This document shows positions 24,431 to 34,263 of a stretch of 64,000 bases of DNA, in pieces. Under the pieces are notes generated by a model. The model saw only the letters and a list, made by a program, of their open reading frames with translations. It had not been told where the DNA came from and did not search any database. The translations under genes were made by a program, and so were the position numbers. Position 1 is the stretch's first letter, and each line of letters begins with the position of its first letter. This stretch comes from Avena insularis (lineage: Eukaryota; Streptophyta; Magnoliopsida; Poales; Poaceae). The stretch lies in assembly GCA_023614405.1 (NCBI GenBank), contig CM042691.1, positions 168,984,927-169,048,926 of the forward strand, in the 5' to 3' direction.

Positions 24431-26186
24431 TGTGTTAGACGCGCACGGTATCAAGGAACATGCGTGCATCATCGAATAGCTTCGGGGCGGTCCGAGCTTA
24501 TCAGGAAACCTCGTCGGAGTGAATGGCAGGCGGTGGCGCTACGGGTCATCGTCGTTGTCGACGCTGCAAAGCACGCGCGGGCGAGCTGATGATACGGAGA
24601 GGTGCGCCTGGGTCTGGGGGATGTGCCTGTGTGCTCGGGGAGGCAAGGGGCGGCAAGGTTCGGCCGGAATCGTCGCCGGAGCTTGTCGAGGACAGTGGCG
24701 GTGTCGGGCGAAATTATACGGCCTGGGGGCGTGCTAAGGTGGGGCGACAAAGGGGAAATGGGGAGGGAACGCTGGCATTTATCACTGCGTGGTTACGGCG
24801 AGGAATAAACGCAGCATTAAAGCGAATTCAACCGGAGGAATCAACGACAGCAACGGCTGGGCGAGTTCAACGCGGGGAGGAAGAAGGTGAGCTGGCGGTG
24901 GGGTCTGGCGTCAGTGAGAAAAGGAGAGGGAGAGCGGGGTCCATCTGTCATTGACTCAGTGGGTTCAATCGCGAGTAAAAACGGTTCGCTGCGGGTGGGG
25001 TGGGGATTGGGCTTGCTAGGCCTAATTGGGCTGGCCAGCTGGGCTGGCTCCTTTTTATAATTTTTTCTGTTCTGCCTATTTTTCTTTTTCCTTTTTCTTT
25101 ATTCGGTTTTAATTTTGAACAACCAAAACACACACTCATTTGATTTCAAAACTTTGAAAATTTTTGGGTAGGTTTAAATACTGGTTAGTAGCACAATCAG
25201 ATGTCAATTTTTGAATAAAAAATTTATTCTTTTTGGAGTCTTTTATTTATTCAAAATAGGTTCTAGTTTTAAATCAAATAGATTTAATAATATTTCTAAC
25301 ACCATTTGATTTTCCAAAACCACCCAAATCTTTTCAGTAGGTTTTTATTTGATTATTTGGGTGTCAAATAATTCATCTTGAATTATTTGGAAAGGTTTTT
25401 AATATGATTCATTAATCATTTAAGATTGGTATTTATTTTAATTCCAATAGGATTTGGTTTATGCCATTTTATTTTAGTTTGGAAATTCTTTATCCAATAT
25501 TTTATTTGGATTTGGGTTATAATTCATTCCACTTGTTTAAATATTTGGCCAAGATTTGGTTTGATCTTTGAATATTCTTTAATTAATATTTCTTTCTCCT
25601 TATAAAATCCATATCTTTTTATTTAGAGATCCAAACTTGGGAATTCCAATTTGTGAAATCTTGTTTTAATTTGTTTATCCTTTTAAAACTCTCTTTGGAT
25701 TATTTGCTCAACCAAATGGTATGGTTTTCTAGATAAGTGTTTTATTAGTTTTGGAAATTACTTTTCCTTATCTTATTAAATTCATAAGATTTTATTTATG
25801 GTTCCAATTTGAGTGAAACCAATTTCTATGGCTTTATAATATTTTATTTGTCTTTCTTGATCATTTGTGAATGTTTGTTGACAAACTTTTATATGGATCA
25901 AATCCATAGGCTTGGAGATAACTTGGAAATGATTTTTATTCCAATAGGGTTTTAGGGTTTGGATTTATTTTCCAAGTGTTTAAATTTCCAGATACATTCA
26001 TTGAGGAATGCATTTCCCTTGATTTGGATTTGTTGAATTCAAACTTTATCCAAAGTTTGTTCAAGATGGGATTTTAAGTTTCCTTTTAGAAACAAAAGTT
26101 TCTTTTCACCCTGATTTTCAATAAAAATTTATTTTGTTTATTTTATTTTTCACATTACAAGATTTGGAAAATCTTGGGATGTGACA
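24431..26186 (-). repeat. LTR-D: lone LTR, minus orientation
   Basis: The plus strand starts TGTGTTAGAC and ends GATGTGACA. Read on the minus strand it begins TGTCACATCCCAAG, a usual start for long-LTR Gypsy elements, and ends CTAACACA. It has an AT-rich half (25050-26170) and a GC-rich half (24470-24960), the layout seen in the other long LTRs here. No interior sequence adjoins it and no target duplication is visible (CAGGG versus GTAGT), so it is a solo LTR or a deletion remnant, and the boundaries are tentative. Small ORFs at 24469-24954 are not convincing genes. Confidence 0.6.
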
Positions 26187-26428
26187 GTAGTTCATCGCAG
26201 ATACACCTCCATGAGCATATTTGTAGCCCGATTATACACACATATACTGTCAGACATGCAGGAGTAGAAGGTTTACCTCATCACGAGGGCTCCGAACTTG
26301 GGTACTTCATGTGTCTCACCGCACCTGTATGTATCCAATTTTGCCTGCGGACGCCGTTGCTGTCGCTCTGCTCGTTCCTACACCTCCATCTAGCCTCTTT
26401 AGGCAATGTCGTTTCCATACCGACGACA
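26187..26428 (+). repeat. Gyp-E 5' LTR, last part only
   Basis: The final 240 bp or so of an LTR, ending with CCATACCGACGACA directly before a primer-like site. The upstream part has been lost at the junction with LTR-D. Confidence 0.75.
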
Positions 26429-26430
26429 TT

Positions 26431-26448
26431 TGGCGCCCACCGTGGGGC
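26431..26448 (+). other. Gyp-E primer-binding site
   Basis: TGGCGCCCACCGTGGGGC, the motif seen immediately after the 5' LTR in a large class of grass Gypsy elements. It differs from the Met-type site used by every other LTR element in this window where the site is visible. Confidence 0.8.
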
Positions 26449-26518
26449 GAGATATGGCCGCGACCGGAGTTCCGTTCCGCAAGGGACCGACTTTTTTAGC
26501 ATCGTCTTCTTCAACTCT

Positions 26519-26543
26519 CACTAGTGGAAACAAGGCCTTTGGT
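26519..26543 (+). repeat. CACTA-F left terminal inverted repeat
   Basis: CACTAGTG followed by a purine-rich stretch and AAGGCCTTTGG. Against the right end it matches CACTAGTG, then AACA/GACT, then AGGCCTTT, an imperfect repeat of about 24 bp with a one-base offset. Confidence 0.9.
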
Positions 26544-26560
26544 TGAGCATGGAAATGGGC

Positions 26561-26750
26561 TTTAACACCGGTTCTTCTACGAACCAGTGTTAAAGGGGGG
26601 GGTCGTACCAGCGTGGCCTGTGCAGCAAAAAGGAGCCCCCCTTTAACACCGATTCGTGGCACAAACTGGTGTTAAAGGCCCCTGCACCAGTGGCCCGTGC
26701 AGCCCCCCTTTAACACCGGTTCAAGCCACGAACCGGTGTTAAAGGGGGGG
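26561..26750. repeat. CACTA-F left subterminal hairpin repeats
   Basis: Three near-palindromic units at 26561-26595, 26641-26678 and 26705-26749, each built as CTTTAACACCGGTTC, a 5 to 7 base loop, then GAACCGGTGTTAAAG. They vary in the loop and in single bases. Subterminal repeats of this kind are transposase-binding sites in En/Spm; strong self-complementarity within each unit is a feature of this element. Confidence 0.9.
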
Positions 26751-26760
26751 CTATATAACA
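26751..26760 (+). promoter_or_regulatory. TATA box of the CACTA-F transposase gene
   Basis: CTATATAACA follows one base after the G-run of the last left hairpin unit. A transcript starting about 30 bp downstream would lead into the transposase gene. The same arrangement recurs at 33008 before the second gene. Confidence 0.65.
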
Positions 26761-27023
26761 CACCGCAGCCCACACCCCTCTCTTCCATTTTTTCACTCTC
26801 TTATTTTGGAGCCTAGCAAGAGGGTGAGAGGTGTGCTAGTTTGTGTTTTTTTCCTATGCACAAGAGGTGTTCAGTGAAATGCCCGAGAGCTCAAAATAAG
26901 TTTTCTCGTTGCACTTTCCTTCTCGGTCGAGGTCGGCAACTATCCTTTCATGTGTCATTGATGTACTATATATATAAATGGTCATCTCCCTATTAATTTT
27001 TGATATATACTATATATTAATGC

Positions 27024-30000
27024 AGATGAACCAGCAATGGATGTACGGTGACCGACGCACTTCTGAGTACATTACGGGCCTCCAAAATTTCATCATTGTG
27101 GCTAATGCAAACCGTGGTCACAATGGTTTTATGTGTTGACCATGTGTTCACTGTCAGAACAAGAAAGACTTCTCAAATACCAGAACCATTCACGCCCACC
27201 TGCTTTGATCCGGTTTCATGCCCAGCTATAATTGTTGGACCAAGCACGGAGAAAAAGGGGTTGTGATGGAAGACAACAAAGAAGAAGAGGATGATGACAA
27301 CTATCATAATATGTATCCTGAATATGATGATACTGCAACGGGGGTAGATAATGAAGATCAAGAGGCAGCAGATGGGCCCGCTGATGACGATCTTGGTCGG
27401 GCCATTACTGATGCAAAGGAAGAATGTGAAACTGAAAAGGAGAAGGAGAAGCTGGAGCAGATGTTAAAGGATCACAAAACATTGTTGTACCCAACTTGAA
27501 GATGGCCACAAAAAGCTAGGTACCACTCGGATTTGCTGCAATGGAAGGCGAGAACGGTGTGACGACAAACGATTTTCAAAGTTGTTGGTAAAATGAAGAA
27601 TCTTCTTCCAAGAAATAATGAGTTGTCCGACAAAGACATACCAAGCAAAGAAGGTTGTACGCCTCTAGGATTAGACGTGCGTAAGATACATGCTGCATTA
27701 ATGACTGCATCCTCTACCATAGTGAGAAGTACGAGAATTTGGATGCATGCCGGTATGCACTTTGCATGTATAAGATCGACGAGACGATCTTGGTGATGTT
27801 GAGGGCGAGGCCCCTAGGAAGAAGGTTCCTGCCAAGGTTATGTGGTATGCTCCTATAATACCACGGTTAAAACGTCTCTTCAGAAATAAAGAGCATGCCA
27901 AGTTGTTGCGATGGCACATGGAAGACCGTAAGAAAGACGCGATGTTGAGATACCCCGCTGATGGGTCACAGTGGAGAAAAGTCGAGCGAGAGTACCCGAA
28001 CTTCGCACGTGACGCAAGGAACTTAAGGTTTGGTCTAAGTACAGATGGCATGAATCCTTTTGGTGAGCAGAGCTGCAGTCACATCACCTGGCCTATGACT
28101 CTATGTATCTATAACCTTCCTCCTTGGTTGTGTATGAAGAGGAAGTTCATTATGATGCCAGTGCTCATCCAAGGCCCGAGGCAACCCGGCAACGACATTG
28201 ATGTGTACCTAAGGCCATTAGTTGAAGAACTTTTATAGATGTGGGCCAAACCAGGTGTACGTATGTGGGATGAGCACAAAGGGGAGCCATTTGACCTACG
28301 AGCATTGCTTTTTGTAACCATCAATGATTGGCCTGCTCTTAGTAACATTTCAGGGCAGACAAACAAGGGATACAATGCATGCACACACTGTTTAGATGAG
28401 ACTGAAAGTGTATATTTGGATAAATGTAAGAAGGTTGTGTACCTAGGGTATCGTCGATTTCTTCTGAACCTGCATTCAGTAAGAAAGAAAGGCAAGCATT
28501 TCAAACGTCTAGCAGAACCCTGGAGGAAGCCTGTCCTCCGTACCGGTGAGGAGGTATTTGGTATGGTCAAGGACCTAGAAGTAATCTTTGGAAAAGGTCC
28601 TGGCAGTCTATCTGTTCCGAATGACGATGCCGGACACATGCCCATGTGGAAGAAGCAATCTATATTTTGGGACCTACCCTATTAGAAAGTCTTAGAGGTT
28701 CGCTCTTCAATCGACGTGATGCATGTGAGAAGAATGTTTGCGTGAACCTGCTAGGCTTCGTAGGAGTGTATGGGAAGACAAAAGATACACCGGAAGCACG
28801 GCAGGACCAGCAACGCCCTGAAGACCTCAAGAGCCTATGCATCCCGAGAACGAGAAGGTAAACGATGCCACTTAACTCCCCGCCACCACGCCTTACCAAA
28901 GCAGAGAAGGAAATATTTTTTTGAATGCCTGAGTAGTATCAAGGTCCCGTCTGGCTTCTCGTCAAATATAAAGGGAATAATAAATATGGCAGAGAAAAAA
29001 TTCCAAAACCTGAAGTCTCATGACTACCACGTGATTATGACACAATTGCTTCCGATTGCATTGAGGGGGCTTCTACCTGAAAATGTTCGAGTACCCATTG
29101 TGAAGCTATGTGCATTCCTCAATGCAATATCTTAGAAGGTAATCGATCCAGAAAGCCTACTAGGGTTACAGACAGATGTGGCCCAATGTCTTGTCAGCTT
29201 TGAGTTGGTGTTCCCACCATCCTTCTTCAATATTATGACGCATCTCCTGGTTCACCTAGTAGAAGAGATTGCCATTCTCGGTCCTGTATTTCTACACAAT
29301 ATGTTCTCCTTTGAGAGGTACATGGGAGTCTTAAATAAATATGTTCATAACCGTGCTAGGCCAGAAGGAAGCATCTCCAAGGGCTATGTAACAGAGGAGG
29401 TCATTGAGTTCTGTGTTGATTTTATTCCTGACCTTAAGGCTATTGGTGTTCCAGAATCACGACATGAGGGGATACTACGTGGAAAAGGCAACCTAGGATG
29501 TAAAGCAATGATATGTAGGGACGGACATTCTCTCAATCAAGCACACTACACGGTTTTACAAAGATCTATCTTGGTTGCCCCGTATATCAATGAACACAAG
29601 AATTTAATACGCCTCAAACACCCGGATAATCGATGAATGGATTATAAGTGAACACATGGCGAGTTTTGGCGGCTGGCTGCAAAGACTTCTCACGAATAAC
29701 ACCACTGTTGGGGATCAGCTGTACTTGTTGGCCAGGACACCATCTTCGACTGTATGTACTTTCCAAGGGTACGAGATAAATGGGAATACATTTTACACGA
29801 TAGGCCAAGATAAAAATAGAACCAACCAAAATAGTGGTGTCCGCTTCGATGCAGCAGAAGACAATGGGCAAAAGACCATGTATTATGGGTTCATAGAGGA
29901 GATATGGGAACTTGACTATGGACCTAATTTTAAGGTCCCCTTGTTTCGATGCAAATGGGTCAAGCTAACAGGAGGAGGGGTTGAGGTAGACAAGAAGTAC

Positions 30001-30333
30001 GGAATGACAACAGTGGATCTCAACAATCTTATGAAGGTAGACAAGAACTTAGACGAACCATTCGTCTTAGCCAATGATGTGGCTCAGGTTTTCTATGTGA
30101 AGGACATGTCTACCAAACCGAAAAAAAGAAAAAATAAGCAAACAGATACATCACACAATGATCCAAAGCGTCACATAGTTCTTTCAGGGAAAAGAAACAT
30201 CGTGAGAGTGGAGGACAAGACAGACATGTCAGAAGATTATAATAAGTTTGATGAAATTCCGCCGTTCAGAGTGAAGACTGGCCCAACCATCCTGTTAAAC
30301 GGTGTTGATACTCCATGGTTATGGCAGACGTGA
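27024..30333 (+). pseudogene. TNP2-type CACTA transposase, broken
   Basis: Starts MNQQWMYGDRRTSEYITG at 27024. The order is an N-terminal transposase-associated part with a Cys-rich block (CVHCQNKKDF), an acidic linker near 27270-27440, the TNP2 catalytic region at about 27840-28685 (MWYAPIIPRLKRLFRNKEH, LRFGLSTDGMNPFGEQ, ALLFVTINDWPALSN), a DUF4218-like region at about 28900-29630 (FECLSSIKVPSGFSSN, LVHLVEEIAILGPV), and a DUF4216-like C-terminus at about 29650-30333 (YYGFIEEIWELDYGPNF). It would excise and reinsert the element in the nucleus. In-frame stops occur near 27138, at 28236-28238, 28683-28685, 29133-29135 and 29634-29636, with further frame changes near 27500-27840 and 28740-28900. 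Several stops fit CAG-to-TAG change. Domain names are from family knowledge; motifs are as seen. Confidence 0.93.
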
Positions 30334-30441
30334 TCATAAGATTGACTATATGTATTAATTGAGCCATTTTTGGCACACATATGTATCTCAACATGGAAAG
30401 CAATGTCATATTTCTTCCGATAACAGTATATGTATTAAATG

Positions 30442-30508
30442 AGCCATTTTTCTTCCTGCCATTTTTCTTCCCGCCATTTTTCTTCCTGCCATTTTTTCCC
30501 GCCATTTC
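30442..30508 (+). repeat. GCCATTTTTCTTCC tandem repeat
   Basis: Four to five copies of a roughly 15-bp unit, directly upstream of a TATA-like sequence at 30512-30521 (CTATATATAT). It lies between the transposase and the passenger ORF and may be part of the latter's promoter. Confidence 0.8.
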
Positions 30509-30588
30509 TCACTATATATATGTAGGGTTGGCCTCCATTGTCATTTCACATATCTAGACTCATATCTGCAACCTCATCACTCTTTCCC

Positions 30589-31134
30589 ATGGCTTTCACC
30601 GTAGCACTAACCCCCAGGGAGGCGGAGGCGCTTTGCGCCTCGAACTACCCCTGCCTGCCGGGCTACTGTGTCCCTGTTGGCTGGATGCTGAGCGCCGGAG
30701 GCATGCCGGTTCCTCCTGTCCCTCTAGGTGTGGTGCGCCGGATGGACATCACGAACCACTACTACTTCGAGCTCACGCCGGAGCAGCGGAGGAATCCCAG
30801 ATGGCATCCCGACTATTTCCCCAATTGGGAAGCCTTCTTCGGGGATCGGCATGAGAGGGCGCTCGCCAGGCACGAGGAGGACGGCTCACCTCCTCCGAAA
30901 TTCAACGAGGCCGGCCGTCGGCTATGGTGGCGCGGTCGGACTCTCTAGAGCGTCATGGCCTACGACACTGCCGCCGACTCTAACCCCCGTCTGCGCTACC
31001 CTCAAGTCCAGCCCACGTGTACTCACCCTTCAAGGTTCAATTACGGCGACCCCGACGATGACAGCGACGACGGCGGCGGCGAGTACGACGACTACAGTGG
31101 TGAGTATTACAGGTGCAGGCAGGAGCATGACTGA
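30589..31134 (+). pseudogene. CACTA-F passenger ORF, unknown function, one internal stop
   Basis: The frame starts MAFTVALTPREAEALCASN (an upstream in-frame Met at 30538 is also possible) and runs about 180 codons to TGA at 31132. A TAG at 30946-30948 interrupts it. Composition looks coding: Pro-rich PCLPGYCVPVGW and PVPPVPLGV, then HYYFELTPEQRRNPRWHPDY, WEAFFGDRHERALARHEEDG and a C-terminus rich in Asp, Gly and Tyr. I recall similar hypothetical proteins in grass CACTA elements but cannot name a domain. It lies 256 bp after the transposase with its own TATA-like sequence (30512-30521). It could be a captured host exon that has become an element gene. Function unknown. Confidence 0.65.
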
Positions 31135-31290
31135 ATCACTCCAACATTCCGAAACAAGTTCGGCCGATTGTGACTTAATCTGGCCATGTATCTTAATTTT
31201 CAGTTCTTTTATGTATCTTAATTTTCAGTCATGCTTTATGTAACTTACTGTTAGTCGCATTCTATACTTTAATTCCAGTTCTATCTCATT

Positions 31291-31777
31291 CACAAAATGA
31301 CCTATCTCATTCGAGGTTTCTTGGCTTTTGGGTCAAATGACCAATGTTATGGCTAGAATCAAGGCATAGTTTGTGATAATATGGCCATATTGTGCATACA
31401 TGTGCATCATGGGATGGCAAACAATGTTGTAAGAGGAAGTTTTCCTTTTTGTCGCACCAAAAAGGCATTTTCCATTTTCCGAGCATAAAAAACGGACGGT
31501 TTTGTGAAGCAACCACCAAATGGCTAATTCAAAAAAGCACCACCACATTTTACAAAAATACTAGACCACCTTATATGGACAATGTACCAACAGGGGGATC
31601 TGAAACCTTTCCGTCCACCTCTGGTGCAAAAGACAAATTTCTTCCGAATCGGTAGGAAGTGGGTCAGATATGAACTACAGGTACATGATACGATGCTCAT
31701 GATTTTTTACAAAAATCATTTTTAGGTTCACAATATGCTATTTTTATCAAAAATCCAATGCAAGTTGAGCGAGGCTT
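31291..31777. repeat. Internal 0.48-kb duplication, copy 1
   Basis: Begins CACAAAATGACCTATCTCAT and is repeated with few differences at 31961-32439, 670 bp downstream. No coding sequence is convincing; ORFs on both strands recur only because the DNA is duplicated. Confidence 0.92.
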
Positions 31778-31960
31778 GGCCCCGAGCTAAGAATCTCCAT
31801 GCCCGTTGTTCGACAAAGTTTGACGATAGTTTAAAACGGGGATAAAAAATTAAAAAAGGATCAAAACAGTGCGAAACCTTTGCATGGTGTTATATTATGT
31901 GACATAGTTAGAAGGAAAAATATCAAACTTGGTATATTGATTATGTCTCAAAAAAACCTT

Positions 31961-32439
31961 CACAAAATGACCTATCTCATTCGAGGTTTCTTGGCTTTCT
32001 GATCAAATTACCAATGTTATGGCTAGAATCAAGGCATAGTTTGTGATAATGTGGCTATATTGTGCATACATGTGCATCATGGGATGGCAAACAATGTTGC
32101 AAGAGGAAGTTTTCCTTTTTGTCGCACCAAAAAGGCACTTTCCATTTTCCGAGCATAAAAACGGACGGTTTTGTGAAGCAACCACCAAATGGCTAATTCA
32201 AAAAACCACCACCACATTTTACAAAAATACTAGACCACCTTATATGGACAATGTACCAATAGGGGGATCTAAAACCTTTCCATCCACCTCTGGTGAAAGA
32301 TAAATTCTCATTAAGAAAGTGAAGGGTCAGATATGAACTATAGGTACATGATACGATGCTCATGATTTTTTACAAAAAACATTTTTAGGTTCACAATATG
32401 CTATTTTATCAAAAATCCAATGCAAGTTGAGCGAGGCTT
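31961..32439. repeat. Internal 0.48-kb duplication, copy 2
   Basis: Direct copy of 31291-31777, with scattered substitutions and small indels, the largest near 32300. Both copies end GCGAGGCTT. The 183 bp between the copies has no counterpart. Confidence 0.92.
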
Positions 32440-32842
32440 TGTCAGATTCCAAAATATACAAAAGATGCGGCATTTAAATATCCAAACAATTCAAAAATGT
32501 TAATACAAAATAAAATATGATTTTCTCTAATAAAATAGGGTTAGATTCCTTTTTAGATGCTTAATATTTCTTATGTTCAAAGTTTTAGGGTTTGACTATT
32601 TTATTTTTGTTTGAATTGAATAATCAAAATTTATATGTAAGTGTTTTAATCATTTTGAAAATTTTCATCTAAAGTAAATATAAAATGTTTTTACATGAAT
32701 GGATAGATATTATTTTTCTGAAAATTATGATATATTATTCATAATTTTCTGAGTTTAAATGAAAAAGATATGAATTTTCTAAATTTATATCCTATTTTTT
32801 GAATTAAAAATGCTCCCACCCCTTTAATGCATGAAATAAATG
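32440..32842. other. AT-rich spacer in CACTA-F
   Basis: About 400 bp of very AT-rich DNA with no recognisable gene or repeat. It separates the duplicated region from the second hairpin cluster. Confidence 0.6.
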
Positions 32843-33007
32843 CCCCCTTTAACACTGGTTCTAGCCACGAACCGGTGTTAAAGGGGGGTGTGATTGCTTT
32901 TTCCCAGACCCTCTTTAACACCGTTCGTGAACCGTGTAAAGCAGAAAGCAGGCAATGAATCCCCCTTTAACACCGGTTTGTGGCTGGAACCGGTGTTAAA
33001 GGGGGGG
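32843..33007. repeat. Internal copy of the subterminal hairpin repeats
   Basis: Three units at 32843-32888, 32911-32940 and 32961-33007 with the same CTTTAACACCGG and CCGGTGTTAAAG arms as at the element ends. The middle unit is degenerate. Their place deep inside the element, directly upstream of a second TATA box, is unusual; subterminal repeats normally cluster at the ends. Confidence 0.9.
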
Positions 33008-33311
33008 CATTTATAACGCGCGCCACTTCCTCCTTCCCCCCAGCCAGATCAAGCGCGCGCAGCAGAGGAAGAAGCAGAGGCGACGCCGCAGCGCCCCCGT
33101 CCTCTCTGCTCTCGCTGTCGCCGCCAGGCTGCCCCGCCGCCCTCTCTGCATTTGGGATTGCTGCTACTCCCCCACCCTGCCTCGCCTCGCCTCCCCGTCC
33201 CCCACCGCCAGACTGCTGGCATGCCTCCGCCGCCTCATTATCCCGTACGCCGCCCGCACGCCGCACCGCCCAGCAGCGCCGCGCCACCCACGCCGCGCCG
33301 CCGCCCGCAGG
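33008..33311 (+). promoter_or_regulatory. Promoter and 5' untranslated exon of the second CACTA-F gene
   Basis: A TATA-like CATTTATAAC (33008-33017) follows the last hairpin and is followed by about 290 bp of GC-rich DNA ending at a good splice donor (CCGCAG then GTGAGC, 33306-33317). This fits a 5' untranslated exon spliced to the acceptor near 34257, just before the ATG at 34264. ORFs in the GC-rich block are not conserved-looking. Confidence 0.6.
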
Positions 33312-33396
33312 TGAGCATGCCCGCCGCCGATTTTTGTTAGTGTTAGTGTTTTTTGGTTAGTGGTTAGTTATAGTGTTAGTTAGTGTTAAATTAGTA

Positions 33397-33602
33397 TAGT
33401 GTTATATGTATATGTATGTGTATGTATGTGTATGTGTATGTGTATTTGTTAGTGATTGGTTAGTGTGTATGTGTATTTGTATATGTATGTGTATATGTAT
33501 ATGTATGTATATTTTTTGTATGATATATATATATGTATATGTATGTGTATATATGTATATATTTTTTGTATGTGTATATATGTATGTATGTGTATATATG
33601 CA
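33397..33602. repeat. TATG/TG-rich microsatellite
   Basis: About 200 bp made of TATG, TG and TA steps. It lies in the inferred first intron of the second CACTA-F gene and explains the Tyr/Val/Cys-rich ORFs here. Confidence 0.95.
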
Positions 33603-33643
33603 TCACTTGACCGATTACTTTTCCAATGCCGTGGACCCTGACC

Positions 33644-34200
33644 TCCTCTACCCTCGCCGAGTCGCCCATTTTAGGAGCCCACGTCGTGATGGTTCGAAGG
33701 CACACCCCATGCATCCCGGCCCCGCTCTCGCCCTAGCGCCGACAGCCGCCGCCCTAGTACACCTCTCGTTGTCAATATAGCATTAGGGTTTCTCCGAATC
33801 CGGGGGTTTTCTGAATGTATCCTCTCATATGAATCCGGGGTTTCTCCGAATTAGGGTTTGGAATGACCAAGCATGTATTAGGGTTACATTTCAATACTTT
33901 TAACTTGTCATATCATCATCCTCTGCCCTCGCTGAGTCGCCCATTTTAGGTAGCCCACGTCGTGCTGGTTTGAACGCACACCCCCATGCATCCCGGCCCC
34001 GCTCTCGCCCTAGCGCCGCCAGCCGTCGCCCTAGTACACCTCTCATTGTCAATATAGCATTAGGGTTTCTCCGAATCTGGGGTTTTTCCGAATGTATCCT
34101 CTCATATGAATCTGGGGTTTCTCCGAATTAGGGTTTGGAATGACCAAGCATGTATTAGGGTTACATTTCAATACTTTTAACCTGTCATATCATCATCTTT
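33644..34200 (+). repeat. Two tandem copies of a 0.28-kb unit
   Basis: Copy 1 is about 33644-33920 and copy 2 about 33921-34200, both starting near CCCTCGC(C/T)GAGTCGCCC and ending with TGTCATATCATCATC. They lie in the inferred first intron of the second gene. The last 40 bp or so of the unit resemble a stretch of the Gyp-B LTR (2050-2090). Confidence 0.9.
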
Positions 34201-34263
34201 GCTTGAGCATTTCAATAGATGTATTACTGATATTTGTGTGATCATATTATTGTTTTAGAAACT

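Noticed and set aside
32843..33007. End of a second CACTA transposon nested in CACTA-F
   Set aside because: The hairpins are those of the host element, but no CACTA terminus or 3-bp duplication is found next to them. An internal module is preferred, though an old fusion stays possible.
33406..33780. ORFs rich in Tyr, Val and Cys
   Set aside because: They are translations of the TATG/TG microsatellite.
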